Assembly (NCBI RefSeq): GCF_041260155.1 | Contig: NC_091932.1 | Span: forward strand, 5,975,501 to 6,039,500 | Source of the DNA: Ptychodera flava | Lineage: Eukaryota; Hemichordata; Enteropneusta; Ptychoderidae | DNA: 64,000 nucleotides | Direction: 5' to 3' | Shown: in pieces, positions 59,356 through 64,000 of the stretch | How the letters are laid out: each line of letters starts with the position of its first letter | How positions within the stretch are numbered: the first letter of the stretch is position 1 | The notes under the pieces: model-generated | Database searches by the model: none | The model's input: only the letters and a program-made list of their open reading frames with translations | Told to the model about the DNA's origin: nothing | Made by a program: the position numbers and the translations under genes

Positions 59356-59900
59356 ATGGCTGCGCCCATGAAAACAGCGCTTCGATTCATCGGTTCGTAA
59401 ATTTTATCTAGCCTGTACGTTTCGCATTCGAAAACCGCTTATCCTCCTATATTTGTGAAAAAACGAATAACAAAAATGTATTTTTTTCTTTCAGACATCG
59501 GTGTCAATTTAACGGGTGAGTTCTAAACGACAATGTCGACTTTAAATATTGATTCACAGAGATGTGCAGGTGTTAGGGGGAGTACCATTAATTTCGGATG
59601 TGGGATAGACACTTTAGCAAAAAAATTGCGAGACTGGAGCGAGAAAGTTACACTTTCTCGCAATTGGTGAGAATCTCTTGTTATTTTCACTGCTCACCAG
59701 CGAGAATAATCAATTCTCACCGGTGAGCAGTGAGAAATAGACTCCTTGGTGAGAATTCAAAACAGATTCTCGCCGGTGAGAATGGAAATTCTCACCAAGC
59801 ACAGTGAGAATGGTAATGTTCATGGTGAGAATGTATCATACTCATTGTACACTGGCGAGAATCAATCGGATTCACCATTCATCATGTATTATTCAGGTAG

Positions 59901-59931
<31 letters not shown>

Positions 59932-62672
59932 TCTATCTATTTATCAACATAATAATTTACACCAAGGCAAAATTTCACAGGGGTGGGCTATGCTGCATGA
60001 CGCCCTCATTGCTACCACCATATATCATAATGTTTATATTATTCCTGGTGAGAGCATAGTTGGTTAGTGAGGCAGAGCATTTATATCCCTAACAATCAAC
60101 CAACCAGAACTGACAAATCGAAAAAAAATGCCTAAGTAAATGTACCTTCTTCTGGTCACTTACAATTGATATTTTCTGTTATGGCGACCATTTAATGGAA
60201 CAGACTAACCATTGAGCATCCTCTTTAACTACTGTACACCAAATAGTCGTCACAGTAGATACTGATAATATGACTACCCCAGGAAAAGGTACTCCAGGGA
60301 ATTCAAGAATTCCTCTTTCTTAAGCAATGATTTGTCAGTTCTGTCTGGTCATTAGATATTGGTAAACAGTGTATCTCATAATTACAGTGTGGCATTGCCA
60401 AGAATATACAAACATCATATCATGGTAATTGAATTGAAGGCATGATGAGTTCAAGTGGTTATCAAACACTGCCTGCCCCACTGGCCACCCTCAAGTCCAA
60501 GTCCATGGCTTACCATTTTCATTAACTCATGTTAATGAAAATTTATTTCATTGGGTGGCCAGTTTGAAATTTGGTTGTGGAAGCAGCAAGACTTCCTTTA
60601 GAACCCCATGTACCTAAACGTTCAGGGTTAATTTTCTTAGAGGAAGCACATCAATGCAAGCTTGAAGGGCTTTAGAGTGGGGTAAAGCTGCAAAACACTC
60701 TAGACCAAATGAAAGGAATCTCCCAATCAGGAGAAAAAATTCAATACGCAAATCTGATCCTGGCAAACTTTCCACAATTGATAATTACCTTTGCAAAGCA
60801 ATAAGATACATTCATGTTTTCTTCACTACTCTAGGTAATAAGGCTTAGGTGACTTGATTTCTGATATACAAGACACCCATGTTGTTTATTTTTTGTTTCT
60901 TGAACATTTTAATAGTGAAAATATGATTTATTTATCATGTTAACTTGATTATTTAAAGTCATTTTCACAGCAGTTAGAGGTAAAGTTGATCTAGCTTAAA
61001 TGTTATCATACTTTGGTAATTTGTCTGAAGGTTTGCTCCAATCATTATCACTGCTGTAGTTGCTCAGTGTAAAAAAAGTGCAGAATTAACAAAGAAGACC
61101 ATGTCTAATTTGTAATCTTTGATTCTCACTAATGATCAGATCCAATGTTCCGTGGTGTGTACAATGGTACAAAGAGACATCAAGGTAAAGTTTTATCAAA
61201 ACTAAAATTCTCCTTATGTCATTCAAAGTTAGTTGTGTGTCCACTATTATAGGTCTGTCTTCCCGTGCTTATAACGTAAAATTAAAAAGTAGGCTGGCAA
61301 AGAAAGCTCTGCAGAAATCCATTTACGTATAAGTTGACAGAATTCAATCATAATTGAAGAAAAAGTGTGCAACTTTGACTTACCGGTACTCCTTCTTACC
61401 CAAATCTGTTTTACAGGTTTTACAAACCACAGCTTGTGTAGGAGTTAATTGACATTTAGCCGGGAAACATTTAGACCAAAACAATTCTGTCAAGTTCCAT
61501 TTTATGTGTGGTACTGTGCATTTAATTCATCTCGGTCATGTTGGCTCATACCAGGGGTTGTGTAATTCATACTATGTGTTACTTTCCATGAATATCAAAT
61601 TCATCGCAATTCACTGTTTTGAAGTATGAAATAATCATCAGCATGGACAGGTAATCAATGGCTGATGGTTAATGCTTGGTTAGTTCTGAGCAGTATTCTG
61701 GTTTTATTGGGAAATAAATAAGACAAAAAATACCTTATCTATTAGGTAGCAAACTGATCCTCCCAAGCTCAATTTATTGATGATAAACAATATTGATCAT
61801 AGACAAACAGGATCAAAAGGAAACTATGCAAAACTGTCACTTAAATCTTTTAATATATTATGCTGTGTTTTTGGAAAATGACTGAGTCATTCTTTTTCAT
61901 ATGTATGTAGATGACCTGGTAGATGTTCTGCAGAGGGCGTTTGACATCGGTGTGCAGAAGGTAATATATATCCTTACAGTACACCATTATCATCATTTGC
62001 ACAGGCACACCATCACCATGGTAAATAATATTAGTAGTAACAAATCCATGTCTTGACAACATTAATGGTCTTAACACGTACACAAAAGTTAATTTACACA
62101 TAGCAACTTACTCAAAAAGTGCCATTGCCAGAAGATGGAATGAAACAAAACACTGCTTTATTGAGTGTCAAACAAGTATTACACAATGTGTATCATAGAT
62201 AGATACAAGCATGCACTATCTCATACAGTATGATATACATGTAATGGCTAGAACTACCATGATGAATCATTAGAAAAAGTATCACTCTGTAATGAGTATA
62301 AGGTTCATTTCAATAAGCGATTAAAAATTATCATCTGTAAATAAGTGAGAACTTTGTATGTAAACATTAGCAGATAGCAAGTTTTAGTTTCAATGTATTG
62401 TTTCCAAAACACTACAGCAAATTTCAGGTCATGCACTGGTTCTAGTATTTTGAATCACTCACCTATGTATCTATACATGAAGCAACAGTTCACTGAACAT
62501 ACAGCTCTATGATGTCAATTTGACAATGGATGTCAATCAATTAATGTTCAAAATTCTGCTCATTAATTTACCATTCTTTAACAATGAACACTTCATTTTA
62601 ATTTACAGATCTTTGTTACCGGTGGAAATCTCACTGACAGCAAAGAGGCACTGGAGCTAGCTAAGACAAATG
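59356..62672 (+). CDS. TATDN1: TatD-type DNase TATDN1, 5' part (continues beyond window)
   Basis: This is a metal-dependent 3'-5' nuclease of the TatD family. Five exons are visible: 59356-59392, 59495-59515 (a 21-nt microexon), 61140-61184, 61911-61960 and 62609-62672. The phases chain without a gap. The product reads MAAPMKTALRFIDIGVNLTD, then PMFRGVYNG, DVLQRAFDIGVQK and IFVTGGNLTDSKEALELAKTNG, matching the first quarter of the human protein (about 297 residues) almost end to end. The metal-binding His and the catalytic GECGLD region must lie to the right of the window. Start: ATG at 59356 has A at -3 and G at +4; an in-frame ATG at 59368 is an alternative. The gene diverges from the kelch gene about 2.7 kb away. 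Confidence 0.93.
59580..59890. repeat. Clustered GGTGAGAAT motifs in both orientations
   Basis: GGTGAGAAT or GGCGAGAAT and the inverted ATTCTCACC occur about a dozen times in 300 bp, several as back-to-back pairs such as ATTCTCACCGGTGAG. Spacing is irregular, so it is not a simple tandem repeat. It lies in TATDN1 intron 2, starting about 65 bp after the microexon donor, itself G|GTGAGT. Confidence 0.7.
59898..59945. repeat. (TTTA)n microsatellite
   Basis: About ten TTTA units with two TCTA variants, in TATDN1 intron 2. Confidence 0.95.
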
Positions 62673-62937
62673 GTAAAATGATATTGGTTATTTGTTTTTC
62701 ACCCGAGGGTTAAAGTTCACTATCAGTAGACTGACTTTAGTTAAAAGTATTTGCAGATCAAACTATCCTCCACCAGATAAGCTGTCACCCCATGACAATT
62801 TTTATCCTAAATATGAACTTTTTTGATGTCAAGCATCACATTTACATTATCCACTGTTACTTATCTTGAAATAAAGTTGAAACTGTACATTATCAGAAAT
62901 ACTCACAATATTTAATTTGATGTAAAAAGAATTACAC

Positions 62938-64000
62938 TCACTGCAGCCCAAAAGCCCCTCATTTGTCCAATGAAAGCGTCCCCAACTTTTCGCCACACAT
63001 ACGCGAAGTACGCGTACAGAGGGTCGAATCCACCTTCCACGTCATGTTAAAAACTTCGCCGAATTTCCTCACTGCAAAGGTAAATATTTATGAAAGAATT
63101 GCAGATTCCATTTCCCTTACATGTTGCCCTTTCCATTATAGTATTTTGGCAAGAATTTGAAGGAGGAATTCCAAAAATACCCAAGCGATAATAGTCATGT
63201 GCAAAAATAGGTGAAAACACAGTCAACAGCCAAATGATCGTTAACTCGTCATCTCAGAAAAACAAGAGAGAAACTCAAAAAAGTAAAATCATAGACTTTT
63301 AGTTAACCTTCAAGAGATGTGTAATCTGAAATATTGTAAGAAATAACAGCGAAATGAAAAAGTTAAGTCAGCGGGTTTTTCAGATGTATTTTTCATTTTA
63401 CGATGTGGCGAATAAGCTCGATTTCCCATAGAAAACAATGGCGTCTAATGTACCGAACAGGTTGCACACTTCTCTCAGGTTCAAATTTTTCAAATCTGAA
63501 CCAATGATGGTGAAAAGCGGCACGGCGATCCTTTGATTGATATACAAAATTCCTGTGGTTTTAGATTTTTGAATTTCTTCACGAAACTTGTTTTATTTGC
63601 ATTTTATTTATTCCGATCACTGAAATATACTCTTGCCGGAATAAAATGGCGATCTGACGGCGTTTACATACACAGAACAAGGGTCTCAAATTGGCGCATT
63701 GTAATCAGTAAGCGTCTCTTAAGTTGTACAGACCAAATACCTGTAAAGTTGTCATAATTTACACAAAATTTTAGCGAATATGAACTATGAAAATTCCAGT
63801 AAACTGAAAAAAATAACACAGAACGGAGGCAAACGAACGCAGGGTCTCCACTGCAATCGTGCAGTGAACGTTATCGATCGATATTCTTTTGTCGGAAATT
63901 GATACATTGTTGTGTTGCATACTTGCCGGTCGTTCCCGGCTCACAGTGGCGGCAAACTAGGCCAAAGCGCGCCAAAATACACTGAAACGTAAAAGTATCA
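62938..64000. other. CpG-enriched block in TATDN1 intron, no exon recognised
   Basis: Unlike the rest of the intron, this stretch holds many CpG sites (for example ACGCGAAGTACGCGTACAGA and GTTATCGATCGATATTC). The next expected TATDN1 exon (around FFSTVGCHP) was not found. It could be an unmethylated promoter or a young transposon whose other end is outside the window. Confidence 0.35.

Overview
The window is invertebrate metazoan nuclear DNA: AT-rich, with multi-exon genes that have GT-AG introns of roughly 0.1-7 kb, and many short inverted-repeat transposons (MITEs). Proteins are close to vertebrate orthologues over nearly their full length. I infer a marine deuterostome invertebrate (hemichordate, echinoderm or cephalochordate grade), but the species cannot be named from sequence alone. 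No bacterial operons, CRISPR arrays, rRNA genes, retrovirus-like copies or capsid-bearing elements were seen.

Five protein genes were rebuilt exon by exon, checking that intron phases add up. (1) RPS20 (ribosomal protein uS10), minus strand, 3020-9449, 4 coding exons, 119 codons plus stop. (2) TM9SF4 (nonaspanin), plus strand, 9818-31178, 17 coding exons, 625 codons plus stop, divergent from RPS20 across a 368-bp promoter. (3) ELP3 (catalytic subunit of Elongator), minus strand, 37621-47836, 16 coding exons, 552 codons plus stop. (4) A BTB-BACK-kelch protein (KLHL family), minus strand, 51008-56506, 5 coding exons, with an apparent reading-frame break at its N-terminus. (5) The 5' part of TATDN1 (TatD-type DNase), plus strand from 59356, running off the right edge. 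These are housekeeping functions (ribosome, endomembrane sorting, tRNA wobble modification, a probable ubiquitin-ligase adaptor, a metal-dependent nuclease); they are neighbours, not a pathway.

The rest is introns and spacers rich in mobile DNA. At least four MITE families end in TTAA at both sides, one with piggyBac-like termini at three sites. There is a small element with a 9-bp target duplication (Mutator-like), an hAT-like element with a second element nested inside it, a tandem array of a tRNA-derived SINE-like unit, two LINE 3' ends, and a CpG-rich 1.4-kb inverted-repeat element in an ELP3 intron that carries a decayed THAP domain (P-element-like).

The most unusual host features are splice-site duplications. 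The 5' splice site of TM9SF4 exon 5 is the first unit of a 54/55-bp minisatellite that repeats the donor motif six times. The 3' splice site of ELP3 exon 15 is copied, with the first bases of the exon, inside the upstream intron.
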